Part shown: positions 52,851 through 62,949 of the stretch, piece after piece
Numbering within the stretch: position 1 is the stretch's first letter
Layout of the letters: each line of letters begins with the position of its first letter
From: Bolinopsis microptera
Lineage: Eukaryota > Ctenophora > Tentaculata > Lobata > Bolinopsidae
Length of the DNA stretch: 64,000 nt
NCBI RefSeq assembly: GCF_026151205.1
Contig: NC_087076.1
Span: 22,996,828 to 23,060,827 of the forward strand
Reading direction: 5' to 3'
Notes under the pieces: model-generated
Databases searched by the model: none
What the model was told of the DNA's origin: nothing
What the model saw: only the letters and a program-made list of their open reading frames with translations
Translations under genes and position numbers: made by a program

Positions 52851-55154
52851 TTGGTTTTTATGGTTTTGCAGCCGTACAAAACGGTTTTACATAAACCCTA
52901 ATCCCAACCCTAACCATAAACCCGAAGCTATCCACAGCCCTAACCCTAACCCGAGCCCTAAACAATCGAATTCATGTTTTACTAGCCTGTCACGTGACCA
53001 AAACGGTTTTTTGCCCATAACTCTCCAGGGAAGCATTTTTACCCTACGTCATGGGGGGTGATTCGGAATCAGCGTTCAAAAATACACCGATTGAGATCAA
53101 TTTCATACTTGTATCACGTGGTGACCCCCACGGTCGTTTCACTATAGCGTCTTCGACGCAACAGGGGGGTCATACAACGTATGACAATTTCATACCGAAA
53201 GGGCCTTTTCACAAGAATTTTCTTAAAATTTGGGCCAGCGATTTAGTAGAAGCGGTATTTCTCGCTCCTTTCACGTAAAAGAGAGGAGCCTGAGCGAGTT
53301 ACCTGGGGACCCCAGGCTATTATGTTCATATAAAACGAAATAAATAAAGATTCGGCGGAATGACAGGCTGAGCGCCGCCCAGTAACTGTAACTGTGTAAG
53401 AGTGAGGAGCTTTCTGACTCTGGGATTGGCATTTGGCGTGGCAGGTGAATTTTTCTCTCGCGTATGGTTTTTTTTGCATTTTGGGACAGTAGTCAGTACT
53501 TACTTTAACTCATTAAGTTTAGGTACTTTAGGTTGGTTTGGCAGGGATTGCTTCTGGACAACAGTAACTAGTACGTCCTCCAATCATTCCTGGTTCAAAT
53601 CTTTCTGTAGATTCCATTCCATGAGTGAGTTGTTGGTGATGGGCGATGGCTTTTACCCCAGGAAACCTTACCGGCAGGGGCCTAACTTCGAAAGTTCTAG
53701 TTCACATCTTTCTGTAGATTCCATTCCAAGAGTGAGTTGTTGGTGATGGCGGTGTATCTTTTGGTTGGCAGTACTTACTTTAGGTACTTTAGGTTGGTTT
53801 TTATGGTTTTGCAGCCGTACAAAACGGTTTTACATAAACCCTAATCCCAACCCTAACCATAAACCCGAAGCTATCCACAACCCTAACCCTAACCCGAGCC
53901 CTAAACAATCGAATTAATGTTTTACTAAACCCTAATCCCATTCGACCCTAACCATAACCCCGAAGCTATCCATAACCCTTACCACAACCCTAACCCTAAC
54001 CCGAGCCCTAAACAATCGAATTCATGTTTTACTAGCCTGTCACGTGACCAAAACGGTTTTTTGCCCATAACTCTCCAGGGAAGCATTTTTACCCTACGTC
54101 ATGGGGGGTGATTCGGAATCAGCGTTCAAAAATACACCGATAGAGATCAATTTCATACTTGTATCACGTGGTGACCCCCACGGTCGTTTCACTATAGCGT
54201 CTTCGACGCAACAGGGGGGTCATACAACGTATGACAATTTCATACCGGAAGGGCCTTTTCACAAGAATTTTCTTAAAATTTGGGCGAGCGATTTAGTAGA
54301 AGCGATATTTCTCGCTCCTTTCACGTACAAGAGAGGAGCCTGAGCGAGTTACCTGGGGACCCCAGGCTATTATGTTCATATAAAACGAAATAAATAAAGA
54401 TTCGGTGGAATGACAGGCTGAGCGCCGCCCAGTAACTGTAACTGTGTAAGAGTGAGGAGCTTTCTATGGGATTGGCATTTGGCGTGGCAGGTGAATTTTT
54501 CTCTCGCGTATGGTTTTTTTTTTGCATTTTGGGACAGTAGTCAGTACTTACTTTAACTCATTAAGTTTAGGTACTTTAGGTTGGTTTGGCAGGGATTGCT
54601 TCTGGACAACAGTAACTAGTACGTCCTCCAATCATTCCTGGTTCAAATCTTTCTGTAGATTCCATTCCAAGAGTGAGTTGTTGGTGATGGCTTTTACCCC
54701 AGGAAACCTTACCGGCAGGGGCCTAACTTCGAAAGTTCTAGTTCACATCTTTCTGTAGATTCCATTCCAAGAGTGAGTTGTTGGTGATGGCGGTGTATCT
54801 TTTGGTTGACAGTACTTACTTTAGGTACTTTAGGTTGGTTTTTATGGTTTTGCAGCCGTACAAAACGGTTTTACATAAACCCTAATCCCAACCCTAACCA
54901 TAAACCCGAAGCTATCCACAACCCTAACCCTAACCCGAGCCCTAAACAATCGAATTCATGTTTTACTAGCCTGTCACGTGACCAAAACGGTTTTTTGCCC
55001 ATAACTGAAACTCTTCAGGGAAGAATTTTTACCCTACGTCATTGCATGGGGGTGATTCGGAATCAGCGTCCAAAAATACACCGATTTAAATCAATTTCAT
55101 ACCCAAAGGGCCTTTCACAAGAATTTTCTTAAAATTTGGGTGAGCGATTTAGTA
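52851..55154. repeat. three tandem ~1-kb units with telomere-like CCCTAA runs
   Basis: Units begin at about 52,851, 53,789 and 54,832 with GGTTTTTATGGTTTTGCAGC. Each then has a degenerate CCCTAA/CCCTAACC run of 70-100 bp, CTAGCCTGTCACGTGACC and a conserved 170-bp part; the third unit is truncated. The second unit has an extra telomere-like run (about 53,930-54,012). The small open frames repeated in each unit (53051-53278, 54101-54343) have no recognisable features and are probably not genes. Confidence 0.88.
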
Positions 55155-55397
55155 GGAGCGAAGTAAAAAATAGAAACTTCCGGTTTTCAACAAAATTTTC
55201 GCTTCGTAAAATTAAGTTACCTCCCCAAGAGGAAAATCGAGTGTTACTTTATCTATTTTTAATTATAAAATCCTTTGGAGGGCTTTTTGTAGTACTAGTT
55301 GTATGGATTGTCAATAATGTTTAGTAAAAAAATTTCAAAAACATTTTTCAATGCATCAAAGTTTATTGTTTTTATCTATACTTTCATAATATGAAGT

Positions 55398-55605
55398 CAA
55401 ATCCCGAATCTCGGCAAAAAAGGTTTTGGTGTAGTCTCCTTAAATAATATTTTATAATTTACTTACCTGGACAGTAGCAGTGATATTCCGTCCGTAAACA
55501 AACCAACTAGGTCCCACTTTATAATTAGTCCAGAATCATTGCTAGAAATGGTAACACGATTAATGTGGTTTATCGCAGGGGAAGGATATAAAAGACGTGA
55601 TTGAA
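55398..55605 (-). pseudogene. scraps of a second SRCR-receptor gene
   Basis: On the minus strand, 55402-55432 reads TTTGCCGAGATTCGGGATTT, nearly the same as the SRCR core of the receptor gene at 60,360-60,395, and would encode NLFCRDSGFDF before a stop. Just upstream (55605-55472) an ATG opens 44 codons (MLVQSRLLYPSP..., ending ISLLLS) to a good donor GTAAGT. Together they suggest the broken 5' part of a duplicated receptor gene. The 44-codon segment alone is not recognised. Confidence 0.4.
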
Positions 55606-55995
55606 CCAACATATTTTTGATAAAATTTTAAATCTTAGAATCATGTAGTACCATATTAAATGTTATATAACTTTAAAAATCGAAGAAGAGTAAATGAAAC
55701 CATAAATATCAATAATGTATCGAAAAATTAGCATTATATCGGAAAAGAATAGTAACGTCTGACATTCCAAGTAAATATAATGTTAATAACATCCACCAAT
55801 GATTGTATCTCAATTTTAATAACCAAAAACGCAAATGATAAGTCCATAATAACTCTAATAACATTAACATCCTAAAATGATAATAAGTTCTGAAAGCTTC
55901 CGACGGAAACTGGATAAAATGCGACAATCCCTGTTGTTATCCCGTTTTCTAAAAACATGTAATGATTCAATACCACGATAGAGCCTAATGGGAGG

Positions 55996-56480
55996 ATGAC
56001 GCAAGCTTGTTTGTGGCATGTGACATTAATTTGCGCAACAAATGTTAGATTTAGTGATTTATATCTGTTGCAAACTGACTGGTAGTCATCTCTGTCACAT
56101 GTCAAAACTAATTTACGTCATCTTCCCGATTTTAAAAGGTTTTGAATAAAACTGATTTTACAGACATACAACACAACAACCAAGATTCTTTACCGATTTC
56201 TTAAACAATCACAATGCTTGTCTTGGATATAACAGATAGGACGATGACGCAAGCTTGTTTTTGGCATGTGACATTAATTTGCGCAACAAATGTTAGATTT
56301 AGTGATTTATATTTGTTGCAAACTGACTGGTAGTCATCTCTGTCACATGTCAAAACTAATTTACGTCATCTTCCCGATTTTAAAAGGTTTTGAATGAAAC
56401 TGATTTTAGCCAGATACCCTATGGCTATACAGACATACAATACAACAACCAAGATTCTTTACCGATTTCTTTAACCATAA
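55996..56480. repeat. ~200-bp direct duplication
   Basis: 55996-56205 and about 56236-56480 share GATGACGCAAGCTTGTTT and ATTTGCGCAACAAATGTTAG through TACCGATTTCTT, with a few substitutions and a 22-bp insertion in the second copy (AGCCAGATACCCTATGGC). It lies immediately 3' of the receptor gene. Confidence 0.9.
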
Positions 56481-56552
56481 AGCTTTTAATGAAATAGTTT
56501 AAGGGAAACAAAATAAATTTTAAGATTTCTTACCACTGGAACGTGATCCCGA

Positions 56553-58847
56553 TCAGTTTTCTATTAACAATCTCCTGAATTCCAATAGCATCAGTAATAC
56601 CAGTCCGTGTAGTACAATCAATTGGGGATGAGGTTGGGCAACTCTGCTCTGAATAAAATGCTGTTCCATTTCCTCTATTGGAGCTGGTTGATTTGGTGCA
56701 ACATGTATACCAAGTGCTGAAAGAAATCTCGTTTTCAGATGTTTTATTCTGTCAACGGCAATCTTTTCGAAGAGTTCACCGTATATAAGCGGATTGATGA
56801 CTGAGTTTATAGGTAGTATCACAAGAGAAAATATAGGGTATGAAGAAGTTGCGTCAATTAACTCAAGTGAATGCAGTCCACAGATAAAGATGAAGGGAAC
56901 CCAGCAAAAGAAATCTGTTAAAATGATCAGTGCTATGTTTCTTTGGGTCTTTTTTCTTTCTCGCCTTGCTGCAATTTTTTCATCCTCATGATTAAGGTGA
57001 TCCTCAATTTGATTCGAACGTTTAGATTTTGCTTTGATAATCCCATAGCATATGCTGATTATGAAGAAACAGGATAAGTTTATTGATAAACAGGTCCATA
57101 CAAAATTAATTTGGGGATCGTTTCTGTCCACAAAATATTTGAATAGACACACACCATTGTTGCCGTAAAAATGGATTTTTCTACGATCAAGTGCTCCTTT
57201 TTCATAGTCTTTAGTGAACATTTCATCAACTAAAGAGTTTATGCGTTTCCATGTGAATTTTTCACCGTCTATGTTAATCCTTCCATAGTACCCTTTGATA
57301 ACTCCGAGATGAGTTTTTTTGTCTACATAAGGTAGAAATGATTTTATTTTCGGGTTATACGTCATCCCGTTAACGAAAAAATCCTCATAAGATGGTATAA
57401 GAGGTCCAATAGCCATAACAAGACTTATAGCCGTGATTGTGGCTATCATCACGGTGATTTTAATGAACAAGTTGTTTGTGTAACCTACTTTTAAGACTTC
57501 AGACAAACGGTACATACTTAAAAACGTCATAGAAAATAATGATAGCTGTGATCCGAATGTGCTGATGACCCCGAGAGACGAACACATGTTGCTGGACAAC
57601 CAAACATATTGTAGCTTGCAGTACCCTATTCCATACACAACAGAATCAACTATTGCTATTGATAACAAATAAAAACCATTAAGAAAATCACCCAAGTGGA
57701 TAAGCAACCCGAAAGATGAATTAATTACAGTGTTAGATTGCCTGTCTCTAACTAACAAGACTGAGCTACTAAATATTTTAACAAAATTAAGAACAACAGC
57801 TGCCATACCTATAATCCAGCTCACCGACTTGAGTGCGAATCCAGATATAATTTCCTTGCCACATTCCTCGCTGCACTCATCAGAATAGTCACTGCATTGT
57901 ACGTTGCCGTTACATTTTTCTGTACTTGGGATGAACTCTTCGGACTCTTCGCAATGAAAAACGTTGGTGCAGTTTTTCTCGTCTGAATTGTCCCCGCAAT
58001 CATTCACCAAGTTACAAACCTGGTCATAATTTATACAGCGGTCGTTTTTGCACTGAAAAATGTTGTTGTTTTTTTTCTTAGTCACAAATGTTAATTTTGA
58101 GCTTCTTCTTGTTATGGTGATGATTCTATCCTTGTAAGCGCCTCCACATCCATCTGCTTTGATAAAATTTAGTGGACAGGTAGAATTCAAGCATCTATTC
58201 TTACAAGCCATAAATAAATACTGTTCCCCGTAAAAACTGTTGCAACTGACTATGTTTTCTGGTAATAGAATGGAAGTTGGTTCTGTGATTCCAACGATAC
58301 CTTCGTCTGGATATTTGAATGTTTCTTTTGAGCATTTTGAGATAAGATGCCCTGCACTGATGGCGATGCCAGGAATACAGTAGGACACAAATTTTGTGAG
58401 TGGCCCATATACTTTTTTCCATGAATTTTGGTGATGTTGACGTTCGTAAGCATGGTTCACGACAACTTTGAAAGGTCTAGTTGCTTCGCAAACTGATATT
58501 TCAGCTGAACAAGTATTCATTCCATTGCAGAGGTGCTCTATTTCTACGAATTCACCCGACTCCAGTCCACACGAGAAAACGTTCTCACAAGAACTGCCAT
58601 CTGGTAAGAACCTAACAGAGTTACCATATTTGCAGGTCGGCCATTTTGAATCAACTTCATCCTTCCCATCTCGGCAATCATATATTCCATCCTTAAGCCA
58701 CGAAATGGGCAGACTTAAAGGTATTTCATGTCGATATTTGCGATGACAGGTGTCTTTTGTCATCGCATGACATTCCACGACGTTTTCATCACTGTCGTCA
58801 ACACAGTCGAAAATGCCATCACAAAGTTGATGTTTGTGAATTTGCAT
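56553..58847 (-). CDS. receptor exon 4, second part: LDLa modules and 7TM domain
   Basis: Open frame of 764 codons. LDLa modules lie in the first 330 residues, including two adjacent good ones (FQCKNDRC...DNSDEKNC, FHCEESEEF...YSDEC). The 7TM domain spans about residues 335-690: TM1 near WIIGMAAVVLNFV, Cys at the top of TM3 (YCKLQYVW), a long second extracellular loop with GVCLFKYF, a basic third loop (RRERKKTQRN), TM6 CWVP and TM7 NPLIY. The cytoplasmic tail is short and ends hydrophobic. The ATG at 58847 is internal to an LDLa module, so it is unlikely to be the real start. Confidence 0.88.
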   Translation of the reverse strand: MQIHKHQLCDGIFDCVDDSDENVVECHAMTKDTCHRKYRHEIPLSLPISWLKDGIYDCRDGKDEVDSKWPTCKYGNSVRFLPDGSSCENVFSCGLESGEFVEIEHLCNGMNTCSAEISVCEATRPFKVVVNHAYERQHHQNSWKKVYGPLTKFVSYCIPGIAISAGHLISKCSKETFKYPDEGIVGITEPTSILLPENIVSCNSFYGEQYLFMACKNRCLNSTCPLNFIKADGCGGAYKDRIITITRRSSKLTFVTKKKNNNIFQCKNDRCINYDQVCNLVNDCGDNSDEKNCTNVFHCEESEEFIPSTEKCNGNVQCSDYSDECSEECGKEIISGFALKSVSWIIGMAAVVLNFVKIFSSSVLLVRDRQSNTVINSSFGLLIHLGDFLNGFYLLSIAIVDSVVYGIGYCKLQYVWLSSNMCSSLGVISTFGSQLSLFSMTFLSMYRLSEVLKVGYTNNLFIKITVMIATITAISLVMAIGPLIPSYEDFFVNGMTYNPKIKSFLPYVDKKTHLGVIKGYYGRINIDGEKFTWKRINSLVDEMFTKDYEKGALDRRKIHFYGNNGVCLFKYFVDRNDPQINFVWTCLSINLSCFFIISICYGIIKAKSKRSNQIEDHLNHEDEKIAARRERKKTQRNIALIILTDFFCWVPFIFICGLHSLELIDATSSYPIFSLVILPINSVINPLIYGELFEKIAVDRIKHLKTRFLSALGIHVAPNQPAPIEEMEQHFIQSRVAQPHPQLIVLHGLVLLMLLEFRRLLIEN

Positions 58848-61034
58848 TTAAATGAGGGATCTGTACACAAGAAATCTGACCCATCGTCACACAGAGGATA
58901 CATTTCACCGTAAACTTTAATTAGATTTTTATTACAAACGATTGCAGCAGATAAAGTAGTCGAGGATCCATTAACTGGACATGTTAATACACCTCGTTTT
59001 TCATCTGTGCAATTCATTTGATCTAAAAAACTATCACACATTGGAAAATAAAATGCGTTACCGACTTTTATTTTTAATTCCTGAAGAAATCCCTTTTCAG
59101 TAATGGTACAGGCGGTTTCGTGATCTAAAGCTGAACATCTTGTCGAATCGTATATGGTAATCAAAGGCTCAAAAGAGTCGCTACATAAGGGAAATCGGCA
59201 TGAAAATGGACTGCGGTTGTCTTTCAGTTCAGTGCATGTCAGATAATCATTTGTTGTATCATTCGTTATTCTATAGCACTCCTTCTTTTCATCTTCCCCC
59301 TGATCACAATCAGTTATTCCATTGCAGACTTTTCCGGGTTTTATATAGATATCTATTCCTCCTCTTTTACACATGATTCCATAAATAAAGTTGTTACAAA
59401 TCGCTTCATCAAAACAATCGGGGGAATCACAGAAGCCATTGCATAATTTGATAGCATTTGTATCCGTGTTTTTGTTGCATGAGTCTTCTAAATCTTTATC
59501 CAAAGAAATTAGTGACTGATATAAATCAGCTTGAGCTTTATCACAAACCCAGTCACGGTCCAATATTTGCTTCCATTTAAATCCTAACATTCGGGCGTAT
59601 GAAGTGTTACCAATGAATCCACTACAAAATGAACCCCTTAATTCAATTATAAATGAATCGATTGAAGAGAATCTGAATTCGTTTATACAAAGCTGATAAT
59701 TATGCCGGGCTATATGCGGACAAATTCTGGAAACGAACAATTGTAAAATATGTCCATCATTATTCGCTATGTCGTCAGCTTCATGATGCATTACAATTTC
59801 TGTTACATACGTGTAATATGTCTCAGAACCAACACATTTCAGGACACCGAATAGAAACTCGCGAACACATACAATTTGGATTGTATATTGCAATCTTATT
59901 TCTTTGCACTGTCCTGTGAAAATTTGTAAGTTGCATGGAATTGTCAGCAAGGAAAATCAGGGCTCTACTTTAATATTATGGAAAGGACGTGCCGACTGTT
60001 TTGACGTTAAACCTACACAAATAAACATTAACAGTATACCCTCGCTGTAAACCATATACAAGCGATCACGCCGTTTGTTTTAGACATGAACAGTTGCAGT
60101 TTTTACTGACTACTTTTAATCTAATATACAGAAATGTTAAGATGTTACCTGGTGCAGGGTTACAGGATAAGATGATAACGGGGAATACTAAGTGTGGATA
60201 GTAGACCATTTTCATGTTGTACGAACAATCATCAAAAGTGTTCGCTTCATCCCCACAGTGAAGATCCGACAAGAGGATACAATTATATTCTTCAACAGTG
60301 ACATTCCAGTAGTATCTTTCACTCCGGTCGACGTAATCCACCCAATCTATGGCATGTTCAAATCCCAAATCTCGGCAAATAAGGTTTGCTGCGATGTCGG
60401 AGAACTTTTCCGCGACAATAAGTTTACTCTGAATAATAGTTTAATACTGTTAACATTTCTACACAATATCCATTTATAAATTATGGTTAAAGGAAGGGGA
60501 AAAGGGCCTGAACACATCAAATTCCGGCCCAGTAATATATATGCGAACGGTCCTATTGTAAACATTGCGGTAATTTTTCACCTCCAGCACAGCTGTCAGC
60601 TTGTCGAAAAAACAACTTGAGAACCTACTTTCTTAGATGAACCAGATGCAAAGGCTTGAAGAATTCCAGAGCTCGATGTTGCCGGCATCTCCGCGTAACT
60701 CATCAGTTGGAACTGCAGCCTTCCTGTAAAAAGTTTGAATGCTTATGTCATGACAGGCATTTTTAACCAAGGTAAAAATAACACAAAATTACCTATATTA
60801 AGTATGAACGTATTGCTTCTATAATCTATAATACTAACATTAGAAAAAATCAAACCAACCTTGGAGATTGGAGAATGTGGTTTTGTTTGATGACGTCACA
60901 TCGCTGACTTGATTTGATGACGTCACATCGCTGACTTCGTTTGATGACGTCGCATCGCTGACTTCGTTTGATGACGTCGCATCGCTGATTAGTGTTAACA
61001 GCAACACACCACCGCACATTATAATTTTACTCAT
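56553..61034 (-). CDS. SRCR-LDLa-7TM receptor (whole split gene, frameshifted)
   Basis: Four exons: 61034-60860, 60723-60629, 60428-60149 and 59913-56553, with phases 1, 0 and 1 that all agree. About 1300 residues: a signal peptide (IIMCGGVLLLTLI), four SDVTSSN-type repeats, an SRCR domain (ANLICRDLGF, LSDLHCGDEANTFDDC), Cys-rich sequence with several LDLa modules (CNGITDCDQGEDE, CDGIFDCVDDSDE, CNLVNDCGDNSDE, CNGNVQCSDYSDE), then a rhodopsin-class 7TM domain. In the latter, TM3 ends MYRLSEV in place of DRY, TM6 has TDFFCWVPFIF and TM7 has PINSVINPLIY, as in LGR/RXFP and Lymnaea GRL101-type receptors. There are no leucine-rich repeats. One base is missing near 58,838-58,848 inside an LDLa module. 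Ligand unknown; coupling to G proteins is inferred from family. Confidence 0.85.
58846..59913 (-). CDS. receptor exon 4, first part: LDLa-rich ectodomain
   Basis: Acceptor TTTTCACAG joins as PG-QCKEIRLQYTIQIVC. Contains about 25 Cys, LDLa-like CKRGGIDIYIKPGKVC followed by CNGITDCDQGEDE, and several partial modules. The frame runs on for about 28 codons beyond the frameshift (to 58760), but the LDLa sense is lost after SFKC. Confidence 0.82.
60149..60428 (-). CDS. receptor exon 3: SRCR core
   Basis: Acceptor ATTATTCAG, donor GTAACA. Encodes FSDIAANLICRDLGFEHAID, YNCILLSDLHCGDEANTFDD and ILSCNPAPG. The C-R-x-L-G-F and L-x-x-x-x-C-x-G-x-E...D-C pattern is that of an SRCR domain. Leaves in phase 1. 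Confidence 0.85.
60629..60723 (-). CDS. receptor exon 2
   Basis: Acceptor TTTTTACAG, donor GTAGGT; enters in phase 1 and leaves in phase 0. Encodes GRLQFQLMSYAEMPATSSSG and a Ser-rich end (ASGSSKK), probably the first strands of the SRCR domain. Confidence 0.68.
60860..61034 (-). CDS. receptor exon 1: signal peptide and coding repeats
   Basis: ATG at 61034 starts a signal peptide of about 20 residues, then EVSDATSSN-type repeats. It ends in phase 1 at CTCCAAG before GTTGGT. A CTTCAG acceptor 20 bases upstream of the ATG (61055-61060) suggests a spliced 5'UTR. Confidence 0.78.
60886..60985 (-). repeat. 24-bp coding repeat with TGACGTCA palindromes
   Basis: Four units of a 24-bp sequence containing TGATGACGTCACATCGCTGA; two have GACGTCA and two GACGTCG. 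In the gene's frame it encodes an eight-residue SSNEVSDA/V-T repeat. Confidence 0.88.
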
Positions 61035-61119
61035 TAGGCTTGATTAGACAGTCTCTGAAGAGAATAGATTTTTTAGAAAAATATAACCAACATGAACATC
61101 GCAAACATTGTTAAGGGCA

Positions 61120-61151
61120 GCCCCCCTAGCCCCCCCCCCCTGTCTACGTGC

Positions 61152-61184
<33 letters not shown>
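61120..61184. repeat. poly-C tracts
   Basis: C runs of 10 or more at 61131-61140 and 61154-61183, separated by TGTCTACGTGCCTG. The open frame across it (61108-61353) is low complexity. Confidence 0.9.
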
Positions 61185-61185
<1 letters not shown>

Positions 61186-62046
61186 AAACAATTGAACCCC
61201 AGAAAAAAGATAAGCCCCCTAGTTAAATCCCCATGGTCGCCTGGTAACTGGCCTGTGTTTATGGCTGCAGTCAGTCAAAGATTTGAACCATGTGGATTAG
61301 TAAATATCTGTCATAACATCCAAGCAAATATTCTAGAAGACTTCTATAAATAGTCAATAGTGTCCCCTAGACCGTAGGAAATGACAAAATCTTAAAACGA
61401 TGAGGCCTGAGTAAGTCGTAAATTCTGATTGGATAATGCAGATTGCTGTTGTGAAGTTACCAAATTTACGTAAGTACTTCAATTTGATTCTTTTCAATCC
61501 CAGTTTATTGCTGTCCTACAAATTTCTTCAATGCCAAATGTCGTCTAAAACACCCTATTTCGCAAAAATTTTCCCCCGCCAAGGCGCTCCGCCCCTGGAC
61601 CCCGCTGGGGGCTGCCCCTGGACCCCGCTGCGCCCCCAGACTACATATTCTCTGTAGGTTATAGATTTATATCACTGCTAACAATGTCAATATCACGTGA
61701 CGTGCTCACAAACTCGCGCCCATTCAGAAGTGACGAAAACATATGCAGTACCCCACTGTAATTATAATCATTTTACTTATCAAGCTCGATTACACTGTTA
61801 GACTGTTAGACAATAGATATTGATAAATTCCATTTTTGTCAAGTCCACTTGCACTACATGAAAAGGTGAATTATCACATTTGGCCGTTCCCCTTCAAGCT
61901 ATTATTCATGGATGCACTCAGCCCCATAGTAACCCATAGTAACCCATAGTAACCCATAGTAACCGAATTGTTTATGATAATCACAGTGCTGGCAGGCTTT
62001 TATACCCCTTTACTATTTTTTATTACGTTTGGAATCATCAGAAGGT
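61185..62046. other. no gene recognised; repeat scraps
   Basis: A GC-rich phrase GCCCCTGGACCCCGCTG occurs twice near 61,590-61,630, typical of dispersed repeats but not assigned. Four copies of GTAACCCATA lie at 61,926-61,964. Confidence 0.45.
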
Positions 62047-62137
62047 TTACTAATTATACTGGGCCGCGCTCAGCCTGTCAATCCGCCGAATCTTTATGTT
62101 TATGAACATAATAGCCTGAGGTCCCCAGGTAACAGAA
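62047..62137 (-). repeat. inverted scrap of the 1-kb tandem unit
   Basis: The reverse complement matches 53,295-53,390 (CAGGCTATTATGTTCAT, AAAGATTCGGCGGA, TGACAGGCTGAGCGC) with a short deletion. This shows that the 1-kb unit is dispersed and not only tandem. Confidence 0.8.
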
Positions 62138-62949
62138 GGTTTACTTTTAGTTCAAAATATTCTAATTCAATGTTGAAGATGACATTGACAGTAATAAATA
62201 ATAGCTTATATATGGAATTGTGTGTTATAATAACTAAAACTAATTCTAAGTACCTGAGGTTGTAGAGAGGAAATCGTTTACATCCTGTGACAGGAACGTT
62301 ATCAATGAAGGAAAAAGCACACAAATTTCACAGTCCCGATTGCTGCTAGCTGCGGTTCCTCGCTCGATTTTACTATCACTGCGACCACTTAGCAATCAGG
62401 ACCATCTATATATTATGCTATTAATAACTCTGCATCTTTAAAAGCAAGTTTTACTCTTCTCTAGTCTCGCTGCGAGGAGTTGATGGGATCCATTGTCAAC
62501 ACGACGTTATATCCACATGCTTTTGTTAATAAGATTGGGTAGCGAAGCCCCTTCAATAAGCTGCTATTTCAAGCTGCTATAACAAGTGCGCATTAGTGGG
62601 GGACAGGAGTAGAGACACTTCCTTTTGCTCTAAGAGCTATGTTTCAGTTACTTTAAAGGCACAGTAAAATTAAATTTACAGAGTTTGAGGCAGAAAATCA
62701 ACGATATCATAGATTCATAAAATTATAAATACTATAACTAAGTTACATCCAAATTCAATTGTTAAACAAAATAAATTACTTAATAAAATGCTTCAATTTT
62801 TCCTAATTTACTGGAAAGAAAATTGTTTTTGGTTCCAAGATCTTGGAAACAGCTTTTTTTTAAATAAAAAAAAGCTTTTTAAAGCGATTTTTGTGTCATT
62901 AAAGTAGACATTTACATTAAAGATATAGCTCTTTCTGCTGAGTCATTTA
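62138..62949. other. no gene recognised
   Basis: AT-rich, unremarkable sequence between the inverted scrap and the coding remnant. Confidence 0.5.

Noticed and set aside
53051-54343. Repeated frames of 75-80 codons starting MGGDSESAFKN
   Set aside because: Conserved only because the 1-kb DNA unit is duplicated; no domain, and the third unit breaks the frame.
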